A stretch of 64,000 nt of DNA from Mycobacterium sp. IS-1742 (GTDB lineage Bacteria; Actinomycetota; Actinomycetes; Mycobacteriales; Mycobacteriaceae), in contig NZ_LQIV01000015.1 in assembly GCF_001500125.1 (NCBI RefSeq), forward strand, positions 35,570 to 99,569, in the 5' to 3' direction. The notes below the pieces were generated by a model. The model ran no database searches, was not told the DNA's origin, and was given only the letters and a program-made list of their open reading frames with translations. Both the position numbers and the translations under genes were made by a program. Each line of letters begins with the position of its first letter. Position 1 is the first letter of the stretch. Below, one piece after another: positions 56,040 to 63,559 of the stretch.

Positions 56040-57263
56040 TCAGTCCGGCAGGTGCGGCATCTCGAGACCGGGGTCGCGCCCGAGGAGCACCCCGCGCGTG
56101 ACGGCCAGGTTGCCGTAGCGGGTGCGCACCTCGTCGACGGCGGCGTCGAGCGCCCCGGTGTCCCCGCGTTCGAAAGGCAACTCGAGCTGCTGGGCGCCGT
56201 CGCGGTCGATGTTGGACACCGCGAACCCGATCAGCGTGAGGCCGCGTTCGGCGATGAGCGGGGCCGCCGCGGCGACCAGTTCGCGGGCGGCGGCCAGGAC
56301 CGCCTCGGTCGACGCGGTGGCGCGCGGCATGGTGTGCGACCGGGTGACCCGGCTGAAGTCGTCGAAGCGCAGTCGCAGCACCACGGTGCGGCCGGTGCGG
56401 CCGGCGTTGCGCATCCGGCGGGTGATGCGGTCGATGAGGTTGACCACGACGGCGTCCACCTCCGCGTCCGACATGGCGTTGCCGCGGCGGCCCAGCGCCC
56501 GCTGCGCCCCGACCGAACGGCGCCGGACCCCGGTGACCACGCGGCGCCGGTCGATGTTGTGCGAGAGCGCGTACAGCTGCCGTCCCATCGCACCGCCGAC
56601 CATCGCGCTCAGCGTCGTCTCGCCGAGTTCGGCGACGTCGGCGACGGTCTCGATGCCGTGCGCGCGCAGCTTCCCGGCGGTCTTCTCGCCGACGCCCCAC
56701 AGCCGCCGGACCGGAAGCGGGTGCAGGAACGCCAGTTCGCGGTCCGGCGGCACCAGCAGCAGCCCGTCGGGCTTGCCCTCCTGGCTGGCGACCTTGGCCA
56801 GGAATTTCGTCCTGGCGATGCCGACGGTGATAGGCAGCCCGACCTCCTCGCGGACCCTGGTCCGCAGCCGCGCGCCGATCTGGACCGGCGTGCCGGAGAC
56901 CCGGCCCAGGCCGGAGACGTCGAGGAACGCCTCGTCGACCGACAGGGGTTCGACGATCGGGGTGGTGTCGCGGAAGACCGCGAACACGTCGGAGCTGGCT
57001 TGGGAGTAGGCGGCCATGCGCGGGGGCACGACGATCGCCTGCGGGCACAGCCGCCGGGCCTGGTGGCCGCCCATCGCGGTGCGCACGCCGTAGGCCTTGG
57101 CCTCATAGCTGGCCGCCAACACGACGCCGCCGCCGACGATGACGGGCCTGCCGCGCAGCGCCGGATCGTCACGCTGTTCGACCGAGGCGTAGAACGAGTC
57201 GAGGTCAGCGTGCAGGATGTTGGCCTGCGCCGCGTGACTTCGAGCCTGAGCCGACACGAACAT
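56040..57263 (-). CDS. dinB: DNA polymerase IV (DinB, Y-family)
   Basis: 407 aa. Y-family signatures: ILHADLDSFYASVEQRDDP (catalytic Asp; steric-gate position Tyr), LSVDEAFLDVSG (second and third carboxylates), the HhH VRRLWGVGEKTAGKLRAHGI, and a little-finger domain. The C-terminal QLELPF is a beta-clamp-binding motif. The gene neighbours ethR as in M. smegmatis, where I recall it as dinB3. It performs translesion synthesis. The ATG at 57263 lies in the centre of a LexA-like palindrome, which is unusual because mycobacterial DinB enzymes are generally reported not to be SOS-induced. Confidence 0.93.
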   Translation of the reverse strand: MFVSAQARSHAAQANILHADLDSFYASVEQRDDPALRGRPVIVGGGVVLAASYEAKAYGVRTAMGGHQARRLCPQAIVVPPRMAAYSQASSDVFAVFRDTTPIVEPLSVDEAFLDVSGLGRVSGTPVQIGARLRTRVREEVGLPITVGIARTKFLAKVASQEGKPDGLLLVPPDRELAFLHPLPVRRLWGVGEKTAGKLRAHGIETVADVAELGETTLSAMVGGAMGRQLYALSHNIDRRRVVTGVRRRSVGAQRALGRRGNAMSDAEVDAVVVNLIDRITRRMRNAGRTGRTVVLRLRFDDFSRVTRSHTMPRATASTEAVLAAARELVAAAAPLIAERGLTLIGFAVSNIDRDGAQQLELPFERGDTGALDAAVDEVRTRYGNLAVTRGVLLGRDPGLEMPHLPD

Positions 57264-57270
57264 ATGTTCG
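57257..57270. promoter_or_regulatory. LexA-type SOS box over the dinB start codon
   Basis: CGAAC-ATAT-GTTCG is a perfect 14-bp palindrome matching 10 of the 12 specified bases of the mycobacterial SOS box TCGAAC-N4-GTTCGA. The dinB ATG is inside the spacer, so LexA bound here would cover the start of a leaderless or near-leaderless message. Confidence 0.65.
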
Positions 57271-57287
57271 CATGCCGGTCCGACGCG

Positions 57288-57917
57288 TCAGCGGCATTCT
57301 CCGTACACCGAGCACGTCCACACGTGCACGAGCGAGTCGAGCACGCGCTCGGAGGGGATACCGGGCGTCTCGGCGGCGAACGCCGCGAGAAGGGTGCGCT
57401 CGTTCATCAGGTTGAGTGCCGTCGCGAGGTCGTGGGCGGGCAGCGTCTCAGGAGCGGCGCCGCGCCGGCGTTCGGCCTCGATGGTCGCGGCGGTGAAGTC
57501 GATCCACTTCTGCATGAACTTCGCGAAGACGTCGCGCACCTCGGCGTTGTCCGAACCCGATGCCGCGACGGTCACGCCGCGGTGGGCGCCGAAGGTGTCG
57601 AAGAACACCGTGATACCGGGGCGCCACACGTCCTCCGACGTCACGTCGGAGGCGGCCTGCTCGAGCGCGGCATCGGCCTCGCGGATGACCCGTTCCCACA
57701 GCGTGAGCAGCACCGCTTCCTTGGAGCCGAAGTAGAAGTAGAAGGTCGGACGCGAGATGCCTGCGCCCTTGGCCAGGTCGTCGACGGAGATCTCGGCGAA
57801 CGGGCGGGCCTCGAGCAGTTGTTCGGCGGTCGCCAGGATGGCCTGTTCCCGGTCGTCGCCCGAAGGGCGGGCAGACCGGCGACCGCGCGGGGCGCGGGCT
57901 TGGCTGGCGGTGGTCAC
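57288..57917 (-). CDS. ethR: EthR, TetR-family repressor of ethA
   Basis: 209 aa. The sequence RPSGDDREQAILATAEQLLE, then ISVDDLAKGAGISRPTFYFY (HTH, about residues 47-66) and the C-terminal ALNLMNERTLLAAFAAETPG match EthR (Rv3855) closely. EthR binds cooperatively to the ethA-ethR gap and represses ethA. The GTG at 57917 (VTTASQARAPRGRRSARPSG) corresponds to the known start; the longer frame upstream runs through the operator. A -10 TAAAGT seven bases before the GTG suggests a leaderless mRNA. Confidence 0.96.
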   Translation of the reverse strand: MTTASQARAPRGRRSARPSGDDREQAILATAEQLLEARPFAEISVDDLAKGAGISRPTFYFYFGSKEAVLLTLWERVIREADAALEQAASDVTSEDVWRPGITVFFDTFGAHRGVTVAASGSDNAEVRDVFAKFMQKWIDFTAATIEAERRRGAAPETLPAHDLATALNLMNERTLLAAFAAETPGIPSERVLDSLVHVWTCSVYGECR

Positions 57918-57993
57918 GCCGGATACTTTACACCGCGTTGAAATTATCGACACACTGTTGACTGTGTCGACGCACTGTTGATAGCTTGACAGC
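57918..57993. promoter_or_regulatory. ethR-ethA intergenic operator and divergent leaderless promoters
   Basis: The 76-bp gap holds TCGACACA (57947-57954) and TGTGTCGA (57963-57970), an 8-bp inverted repeat, and a repeated CACTGTTGA. GTTGATAGC next to ethA is shared with the M. tuberculosis operator as remembered. The -10 TAAAGT for ethR (57930-57925) and TAGCTT for ethA (57982-57987) are 6-7 bases from their start codons. Confidence 0.75.
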
Positions 57994-59463
57994 ATGACCG
58001 AATTTGTCGACGTCGTGATCATCGGAGCCGGGATCTCCGGCATCAGCGCCGCATGGCATCTGCAGGGCCAGAACCCCGACAAGAGCTACGCCATCCTCGA
58101 ACGGCGCGACAAGCTCGGCGGTACCTGGGATCTGTTCAAGTACCCGGGCATCCGGTCGGACTCCGACATGTACACCCTCGGCTTCCACTTCAAGCCGTGG
58201 GCCACCGACCAGGGCATCGCCGACGGCCCGTCGATCTGGAACTACCTCAACGAGGCCGCCACCGAGAACGGGATCGACAAGCACATCCGCTACGGCCACA
58301 AGGTCGTCGCCGCCAACTGGTCCGACGACGAGAACCATTGGGAACTCACCATCGAGCGTGACGGCGAGACGATCCAGCTCAACGCCGGCTTCCTCTGGGC
58401 CTGCAGCGGCTACTACAACTACGACCAGGGCTACGCGCCGGAGTTCCCCGGCGCCGACGACTTCGCCGGCACCATCGTGCACCCGCAGCACTGGCCGGAG
58501 GACCTCGATTACCAGGGCAAGAGAGTCGTCGTGATCGGCAGCGGCGCAACGGCGATCACGCTCATCCCTGCCCTGGTGGACACCGGCGCGGGCCACGTCA
58601 CGATGCTGCAGCGCACCCCGACCTACATCGGTTCGCTGCCGGACAAGGACGCGTTCGCGGCCAGGGCCTACCGGTTGCTCCCCGAGGAACCCGCCTACAC
58701 CATCGTGCGGTGGAAGGCCATCCTGCGCGCCATGATGCAATACCAGCTGGCTCGCGTCTTCCCGAACACCTTCCGGAAAGCGTTGCGCACCATGGCCGAA
58801 CGCCGTCTGCCGGACGGCTACGACTACGACAGGCACTTCGCGCCCGACTACAAGCCGTGGGATCAGCGCGTGTGCCTCGCCCCGAACGGCGACCTTTTCA
58901 AGACGATCCGCAAGGGTAAGGCCGACGTCGTCACCGACGAGATCGAACGGTTCACCCCCGAGGGCATCCTGCTCAAGTCCGGTGAGCGCATCGACGCCGA
59001 CATCATCATCACGGCAACGGGTTTGAACGTGCAGTTCTTCGGCGGCGCCGACGTGCTGCGCAACGGCGAGCCGGTGGACCTCGCGGGCACTGTGGCCTAC
59101 AAGGGCATGATGCTGTCCAGCATCCCGAATGCGGCGTTCACTTTCGGCTACACCAACGCGTCGTGGACGCTGAAGGCCGACCTCACCTCCGAGTACGTCA
59201 GCCGCCTGCTGTCCTACATGGACGACAAGGGTTACGGCACCGTCGAACCGCGCGATCCCGGTGTCGACGTCGAACGCCTGCCGTTCGTCGACCTGACTTC
59301 GGGCTACATCAAGCGCGCACTCGACCGACTCCCCAAGTCGGGGTCGAAGGCGCCGTGGCGGCTCAAGCAGAACTACCTGGTCGACCTACGGGTCATCCGT
59401 AACGCCAAACTCGACGACGACACGCTGCAGTTCTCCAAGCGCCGCGTGCCGGTCTCGGCCTAG
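57994..59463 (+). CDS. ethA: EthA, Baeyer-Villiger monooxygenase
   Basis: 489 aa, the same length as Rv3854c. The FAD motif GAGISG (Gly11-Gly16), the BVMO fingerprint F157-x-G159-x3-H163-x3-W167 (FAGTIVHPQHWP) and the NADPH motif VVVIGSGATAITL are intact. EthA inserts oxygen next to ketones and S-oxidises thioamides and thiourea drugs such as ethionamide and thiacetazone, activating them. The ATG at 57994 is leaderless-type. It is divergent from ethR, which represses it. It converges with rraA. Confidence 0.97.
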   Translation: MTEFVDVVIIGAGISGISAAWHLQGQNPDKSYAILERRDKLGGTWDLFKYPGIRSDSDMYTLGFHFKPWATDQGIADGPSIWNYLNEAATENGIDKHIRYGHKVVAANWSDDENHWELTIERDGETIQLNAGFLWACSGYYNYDQGYAPEFPGADDFAGTIVHPQHWPEDLDYQGKRVVVIGSGATAITLIPALVDTGAGHVTMLQRTPTYIGSLPDKDAFAARAYRLLPEEPAYTIVRWKAILRAMMQYQLARVFPNTFRKALRTMAERRLPDGYDYDRHFAPDYKPWDQRVCLAPNGDLFKTIRKGKADVVTDEIERFTPEGILLKSGERIDADIIITATGLNVQFFGGADVLRNGEPVDLAGTVAYKGMMLSSIPNAAFTFGYTNASWTLKADLTSEYVSRLLSYMDDKGYGTVEPRDPGVDVERLPFVDLTSGYIKRALDRLPKSGSKAPWRLKQNYLVDLRVIRNAKLDDDTLQFSKRRVPVSA

Positions 59464-59465
59464 CC

Positions 59466-59945
59466 CTAGGGGGCGACGACGACGACACCGTCGTCGTCGC
59501 TGTAGGCGACGTCGCCCGGGGAGAACACCACGCCGCCGAATTCGACCGGCACATCCCGTTCGCCCGCACCGGTTTTGGTGCTCTTGCGGGGGTTGGTGCC
59601 CAGCGCCTTGATGCCGATGTCGAGGGTCCGCAGCGTCGACGCGTCCCGCACCGCGCCGTTGATGATCAGCCCGCTCCACCCGTTGTCGCGGCCCAGCGCG
59701 GCGATCACGTCGCCGACCAGCGCGGTGTGCACCGAACCGTCGCCGTCGATCACCAGCACCCCGCCGTCACCGGGTTCGGACAGCACCGACTTGAGCAGGG
59801 CGTTGTCCTGGAAACACCGCACGGTGGTGACCCGCCCGGCGAACTCCGGTCGCCCGCCGAACTGGCGCAGTTGCAGATCGCAGCTGCGGACGTCGGGTCC
59901 GATGTCGTCGACGAGGTCGGCGGTGGCGCGCGGTTCGATGGTCAC
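59466..59945 (-). CDS. rraA: RraA-family protein (MenG homologue)
   Basis: 159 aa. The RraA fold is shown by [39 protein letters not shown] and LIINGAVRD, with the conserved loop [12 protein letters not shown]. It forms trimers; in E. coli it inhibits RNase E and related proteins can be aldolases, so the biochemical role here is uncertain despite the old label MenG. It corresponds to Rv3853. The ATG at 59945 overlaps the MerR gene stop by 4 bp (ATGA). Confidence 0.94.
   Translation of the reverse strand: MTIEPRATADLVDDIGPDVRSCDLQLRQFGGRPEFAGRVTTVRCFQDNALLKSVLSEPGDGGVLVIDGDGSVHTALVGDVIAALGRDNGWSGLIINGAVRDASTLRTLDIGIKALGTNPRKSTKTGAGERDVPVEFGGVVFSPGDVAYSDDDGVVVVAP
59473..59500. terminator. 12-bp hairpin at the ethA-rraA 3' ends
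   Basis: GCGACGACGACG, loop ACAC, CGTCGTCGTCGC forms a perfect 12-bp stem. It lies inside the last codons of rraA (the DDD and VVVV tracts) and just beyond ethA. No U tract is seen; it may still act as a bidirectional transcription block. Confidence 0.4.
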
Positions 59946-60706
59946 CGGTCGATGCTAGCGACGACCACGTCGTGCAGATACCGGGCCAGCCCCGGCTCGC
60001 GGTCGTCGTAGTGGCGCGTGAAGCGCTCGTCGGCCAGGTACATCTGCACCAGGCGCAGCTGCATCGCGTCGTCGCAGTCGTAGAACCGCTCGATCGAGGC
60101 GCGATGCCGTGCGGCGAGCCGATCGGCCTCCGGGCTGCCCGGCGCGACACCGTCGCGTTTCGCCGCCACCAGATCGGTCAGCAGCGCCTCACCCTCGTCG
60201 CGGACCTCGATCCAGTCCTGCTTGCTCATCCGGGCGGTGCGCTGCTGCGACTGGCGCCAGGCCTCGGTGTCGCCCCAGCGCTGCCGCGCCTCCGCGGCGT
60301 GGTCGTCGGTGTGCACGACGGTGCCGAAGATCTCGACCTGCTCCTGCGCGGTCAGCTGAATACCCTCGCGGTGTGCGTTCATCAGTTCCTCCACTGCCTT
60401 GATGGTGTGCCGGACGCGGTCGGCGTGCTGGTGCAGCAGCTCGAGTTGACGTTCCAGACGCGCGAGGACGTCGGCGTGCGGATCGTCGAGCAAGGTGCGA
60501 ATCTCGTCGAGCGGCAGGCCCACCGACCGGTACACCAGCACGAGGTGCAGCCGCTCGACGTCGGCGTCGGTGTATCCGCGGTAGCCGGCCGCGGTGCGGA
60601 CGCTGGGCACCACGAGACCGATGTGGTCGTAGTGGTGCAGGGTCCGCACCGACACACCGGTGAGCGCGGCGACCGTACCGACCGTGCTGGCTGCTGAGTC
60701 GTCCAT
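59942..60706 (-). CDS. MerR-family regulator with TipAS domain
   Basis: 254 aa. The N-terminal MerR helix-turn-helix and wing are [20 protein letters not shown] and [20 protein letters not shown] (about residues 8-55), then a dimerisation helix, and a C-terminal TipAS-like antibiotic-recognition domain (about 140-250; [40 protein letters not shown]). TipA-type proteins bind thiopeptides or other large ligands. The ATG at 60706 begins at the predicted transcription start of its own MerR-type promoter. The stop overlaps rraA. Confidence 0.93.
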   Translation of the reverse strand: MDDSAASTVGTVAALTGVSVRTLHHYDHIGLVVPSVRTAAGYRGYTDADVERLHLVLVYRSVGLPLDEIRTLLDDPHADVLARLERQLELLHQHADRVRHTIKAVEELMNAHREGIQLTAQEQVEIFGTVVHTDDHAAEARQRWGDTEAWRQSQQRTARMSKQDWIEVRDEGEALLTDLVAAKRDGVAPGSPEADRLAARHRASIERFYDCDDAMQLRLVQMYLADERFTRHYDDREPGLARYLHDVVVASIDR

Positions 60707-60713
60707 GCCAACG

Positions 60714-60744
60714 ACTATCGACCCTGACGTGGCGTCAGGGTCAA
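60714..60744 (-). promoter_or_regulatory. MerR-type promoter with 19-bp spacer and perfect operator
   Basis: On the minus strand TTGACC (60744-60739) and GATAGT (60719-60714) are separated by 19 bp, the long spacer typical of MerR-controlled promoters. The spacer contains one arm and part of the inverted repeat GACCCTGACG-N3-CGTCAGGGTC (60720-60742). The ATG lies seven bases beyond GATAGT, so the transcript is predicted to be leaderless. Confidence 0.85.
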
Positions 60745-60751
60745 GCGGCGA

Positions 60752-61168
60752 TCAGCGGCGCCGGGCGACCAGGACGGCGAGCACCGCTAAGACGGCCGCG
60801 GCCACCGCCGCGGCGAGCGGCAGGCGGGACTGACCGGGGCCGGTGAGGGGGACGGGTGCGCGCCCGGCCACGGGGTTGGCGGCCGTCGCGACCGCGGCCT
60901 TCGCCTGAGCCGCGGCCTCTTCTGCGGCGGCGGTGAGATCGCCGTCGCCGCTGACGAGGTCCGCCGGCGACGGGGGCGGCTGCTTCGTGGCGGGCGCCTT
61001 CTTGACGGCCTTGGCAGGCGCTTTCTTCGCGGGCGCCTTCTTGGCCGGGGCCTTCTTCGCCGCCGCCTTCTTGGCGGGGGCTTTCTTGGCCGGTGTCTTC
61101 TTCACCGGAGGCGTCGGCTCGGCGGAAGTGTCGGCCGACTCGTCGGACCCATCCTGGCGGTCTGCCAT
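60752..61168 (-). CDS. hns: Hns-like Lys/Ala/Pro-repeat membrane-anchored protein
   Basis: 138 aa. The N-terminal half is acidic then dominated by KKAPAK/KKTPAK repeats (about residues 22-62), typical of a nucleic-acid-binding tail; the C terminus is a TM helix (PLAAAVAAAVLAVLAVLVAR) followed by RRR. It matches the layout of Rv3852 (Hns). It is probably a membrane-tethered DNA-binding protein. The ATG at 61168 is divergent from nothing; it lies 69 bp downstream of copD on the same strand. Confidence 0.92.
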   Translation of the reverse strand: MADRQDGSDESADTSAEPTPPVKKTPAKKAPAKKAAAKKAPAKKAPAKKAPAKAVKKAPATKQPPPSPADLVSGDGDLTAAAEEAAAQAKAAVATAANPVAGRAPVPLTGPGQSRLPLAAAVAAAVLAVLAVLVARRR

Positions 61169-61237
61169 CGACGCTGCTCCTTCGCGGTATCCGGGTTCGG
61201 CGACAGTGGCTCCATCATGCCAGGCGCGCAGGCCGGC

Positions 61238-62167
61238 TCATCCGGTGACGGCCAGGCCGGCCGCCAGGGTCAGGGCGACCGTCATGCCGCCCAGCTCCAG
61301 CAGCGACCGCGTCCGCGACAGACCGGCGCTGGCGCGGTGGGCCCGCGCGGCCGGGAGCCAGCGGCTCCGGTTGCGCCAAGCCAACACCGTCAACGCGACC
61401 GTCACCAGGACCTTCGCGGTCAGGATCCGGCCGTAGCCGGTGGCGACGAGGTCCGCGGGGGAGCCGACGACGGCCAGCGCCCCGGCCACCCCGGCGAGCA
61501 CCAACGCACCGACACAGACCAACGCCAGCGCCGAGAACCGCGGCAGCACCCGCGCCCACTGTCCGCGGTGGGCCACCGTCACCAGGAGCCCCACCAGCGC
61601 GCCGCACCACAGACCGGCCGCCACCGCGTGGACCGCGACCGCCAGTCCGCCCAGCGGGCTCTCCGCGAGGTGCCCGGCCAGGGTCCTGGCCGCGAGACCC
61701 GCCGCGGCGATGCCCGTCGCCGCAACGGCCACCGAGCCCGTGCGGGGCGCCGCCACCGCCACCGCGCAGACGGCCGCGGCGGCGACCGCGCTGACCGCCC
61801 CGGATCGGCCGGCCGCGGTGCCGGTGACGAACTCGACGTAGGTCCGCACCCCCACGGTCCCGGCCGACAGGGCCGCGGCCTGCGCGCTCACCACGACCAG
61901 CCGCACGAGTTCGGTGAACAGCCACACCGCCGCGCTCACCGCCAGCGACACCGCCGCCGACCTCGACAGCTCGTCGCGGTACCGGCCGGTGTCGAGCAGT
62001 GGCACCACCGCGAGTCCGAGCGTGACGGTCGCGGCGCAGTCCGCCGCCGCGCGGGCGGCGGTGAGGCTCAGCGAGTTCTGCGGCTGACCCAGCGCCCACG
62101 CCGCCACCGACGCCACCGCGGCGACACCGATGCCGCCGGCCGCCGCACGCCAGGGCGGCGGACTCAC
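61238..62167 (-). CDS. copD: CopD-family copper-resistance membrane protein
   Basis: 309 aa with about eight TM helices. It has the CopD-like pattern HAVAAGLWCGALVGLLVTVA and YGRILTAKVLVTVALTVLAW, preceded by VVVSAQAAALSAGTV. CopD is thought to import or handle copper with CopC. The GTG at 62167 (VSPPPWRAAAGG) overlaps the CopC stop (GTGA), so both are coexpressed. A longer frame upstream is out of phase with CopC and is rejected. Confidence 0.88.
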   Translation of the reverse strand: MSPPPWRAAAGGIGVAAVASVAAWALGQPQNSLSLTAARAAADCAATVTLGLAVVPLLDTGRYRDELSRSAAVSLAVSAAVWLFTELVRLVVVSAQAAALSAGTVGVRTYVEFVTGTAAGRSGAVSAVAAAAVCAVAVAAPRTGSVAVAATGIAAAGLAARTLAGHLAESPLGGLAVAVHAVAAGLWCGALVGLLVTVAHRGQWARVLPRFSALALVCVGALVLAGVAGALAVVGSPADLVATGYGRILTAKVLVTVALTVLAWRNRSRWLPAARAHRASAGLSRTRSLLELGGMTVALTLAAGLAVTG

Positions 62168-62682
62168 GTACGGCGTCGCGCCGCCCACAGCGCGGCGGCG
62201 CCGACCGCCAGACAGGCGCCCACGATGAACGGCCACACCGGTGGATCCTCAGCCGGCGCCGAGGGCGCCATGGGCGCCGCGGCCGACGGCCCCGGCGTGC
62301 CGGTGCCGCTGACGGTGAGCTCGAACGTCCACGACCCCGTGACGACGTGACCGTCGGCGGAGGTCGCGCGGTAGTTGACGGTGTAGGTGCCCGAGGGGCC
62401 CAATGGCCGCAGGCCCACCGACACGACGGTGTCCTGCACCTGCGGCGCGCCGGTCGACCAGAGGTTCCCGTCCGGGCCGACGACGGTCATCGCGGCGAAC
62501 GCCGGCTGCATGGCCTCGTTGAACGTCGCGCTCACCCGTGCGGGCGCCTGGGCCGGCTTCGCACCGTCGGCGGGATCGGTGGCGATGACCGTCGCATGGG
62601 CGGAGGCAACGCCCGCGAGTGCGAGGGCGACGAGGACCACCACCGCCATCGCGGCGGCCGACCGGCGCGCAAGGGCTCGCAT
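62164..62682 (-). CDS. copC: CopC-family periplasmic copper-binding protein
   Basis: 172 aa. A signal peptide (residues 1-28, ending GVASA) leaves His29 as the N-terminal residue (HATVIATDPADGAKP), a copper ligand in CopC; a second His is in TSADGHVVTGSWTF. The C terminus has a TM helix (VWPFIVGACLAVGAAALWA), so the protein is membrane-tethered. The stop overlaps the CopD start. Its role is copper binding outside the membrane. Confidence 0.92.
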   Translation of the reverse strand: MRALARRSAAAMAVVVLVALALAGVASAHATVIATDPADGAKPAQAPARVSATFNEAMQPAFAAMTVVGPDGNLWSTGAPQVQDTVVSVGLRPLGPSGTYTVNYRATSADGHVVTGSWTFELTVSGTGTPGPSAAAPMAPSAPAEDPPVWPFIVGACLAVGAAALWAARRRT

Positions 62683-62688
62683 GTGACC

Positions 62689-63345
62689 TCAGGCCACGCC
62701 GAGACGGGCCATCAGATCGGCGTCGATCCCGTCGAGTTGTTCGGAGATCGCCGCGTGGGCGGCGCGGCGGCGCGCGGTCGGCATGTTCTCGGCCGCGGCG
62801 ACAGCCGCGGACAGGTCACCGAGACGCTCGTTGATCGCGGCGACGAACTGCTTGGTCTCGGCGTCCTTGGGCTTCTTCTGGGCGACCAGCCGCACCGACT
62901 GCTCCGCGCCGGCGATGCGGGCGGACAGCTCACCGCCGTGTCCGGAGAACTGGCCGAGCTGGCTCAGCGGCACGCCGAGCCGGTCGGCGCGGCGTTCGTC
63001 GGCGAAGCCGCGGGCCGCGACCGACGCCCGGTAGATCACCGGCACCGCGATCGGCGCGAGCAGCCGGGCGACGGTCAGCGTCCGACGGATCCGGCCGGGG
63101 GAGAGGAGCTTGCCCTCCCTGGCTGCCCGCAGCTGCGTCTCAGCAACCTTGAGCGCCGTCCGGTCGCTTTCCCGCTGGGCGCGCAGCTGGGCCTTCAGCG
63201 CCCGCGTCTCGGCCTTCGCCTGGGACTTGTAGCGACGGGCCTCGTTCTTGGCCGAGAGCCTGGCCTCCAGCTTTGCCTTGGCCTTGATCGCGCGGGCCTC
63301 GGCTCGGCGGGTAGCGCGGCTTTTGCGTCGCTTGAACAAACCCAT
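62689..63345 (-). CDS. Conserved mycobacterial protein, Rv3850 homologue
   Basis: 218 aa, the same length as I recall for Rv3850. The N terminus is very basic (MGLFKRRKSRATRRAEARAI), followed by a long Lys/Ala/Glu-rich coiled-coil (about residues 20-85) and a helical C-terminal region (SVAARGFADERRADRLGVPL). No enzymatic motif is visible. A DNA- or membrane-associated structural role is possible. The ATG at 63345 starts MGLFKRRK, excluding an upstream in-frame start. It ends 6 bp before the copC start. Confidence 0.88.
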   Translation of the reverse strand: MGLFKRRKSRATRRAEARAIKAKAKLEARLSAKNEARRYKSQAKAETRALKAQLRAQRESDRTALKVAETQLRAAREGKLLSPGRIRRTLTVARLLAPIAVPVIYRASVAARGFADERRADRLGVPLSQLGQFSGHGGELSARIAGAEQSVRLVAQKKPKDAETKQFVAAINERLGDLSAAVAAAENMPTARRRAAHAAISEQLDGIDADLMARLGVA

Positions 63346-63559
63346 TCCCCGCTGCCCTCCGGTCCTCGGTACCCCAGCCACGACGTGCGGCCGCATCGGT
63401 GCAGTCCAACCCTAGCGGGCGGGTGTGCCCCGGCCGCGCCCGCGCCCCGTCACGGTGAGCTGATTCATCTCAGTAGCAAACGCGGGCCCGTAATTGTGCG
63501 AGAATCGTCACAACGGTATGGAGACTCCGGCCTGACCGGGTTCGAGGGGCGGTGACCAG

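Noticed and set aside
59466..59945. Calling rraA a menaquinone methyltransferase (menG)
   Set aside because: The fold and motifs are RraA; no SAM-binding motif is present.
60933..61436. Plus-strand frame with a repetitive Gly-Ala-Phe translation opposite hns
   Set aside because: The repeat is the complement of the Lys-Ala-Pro coding repeats of hns, not an independent gene.
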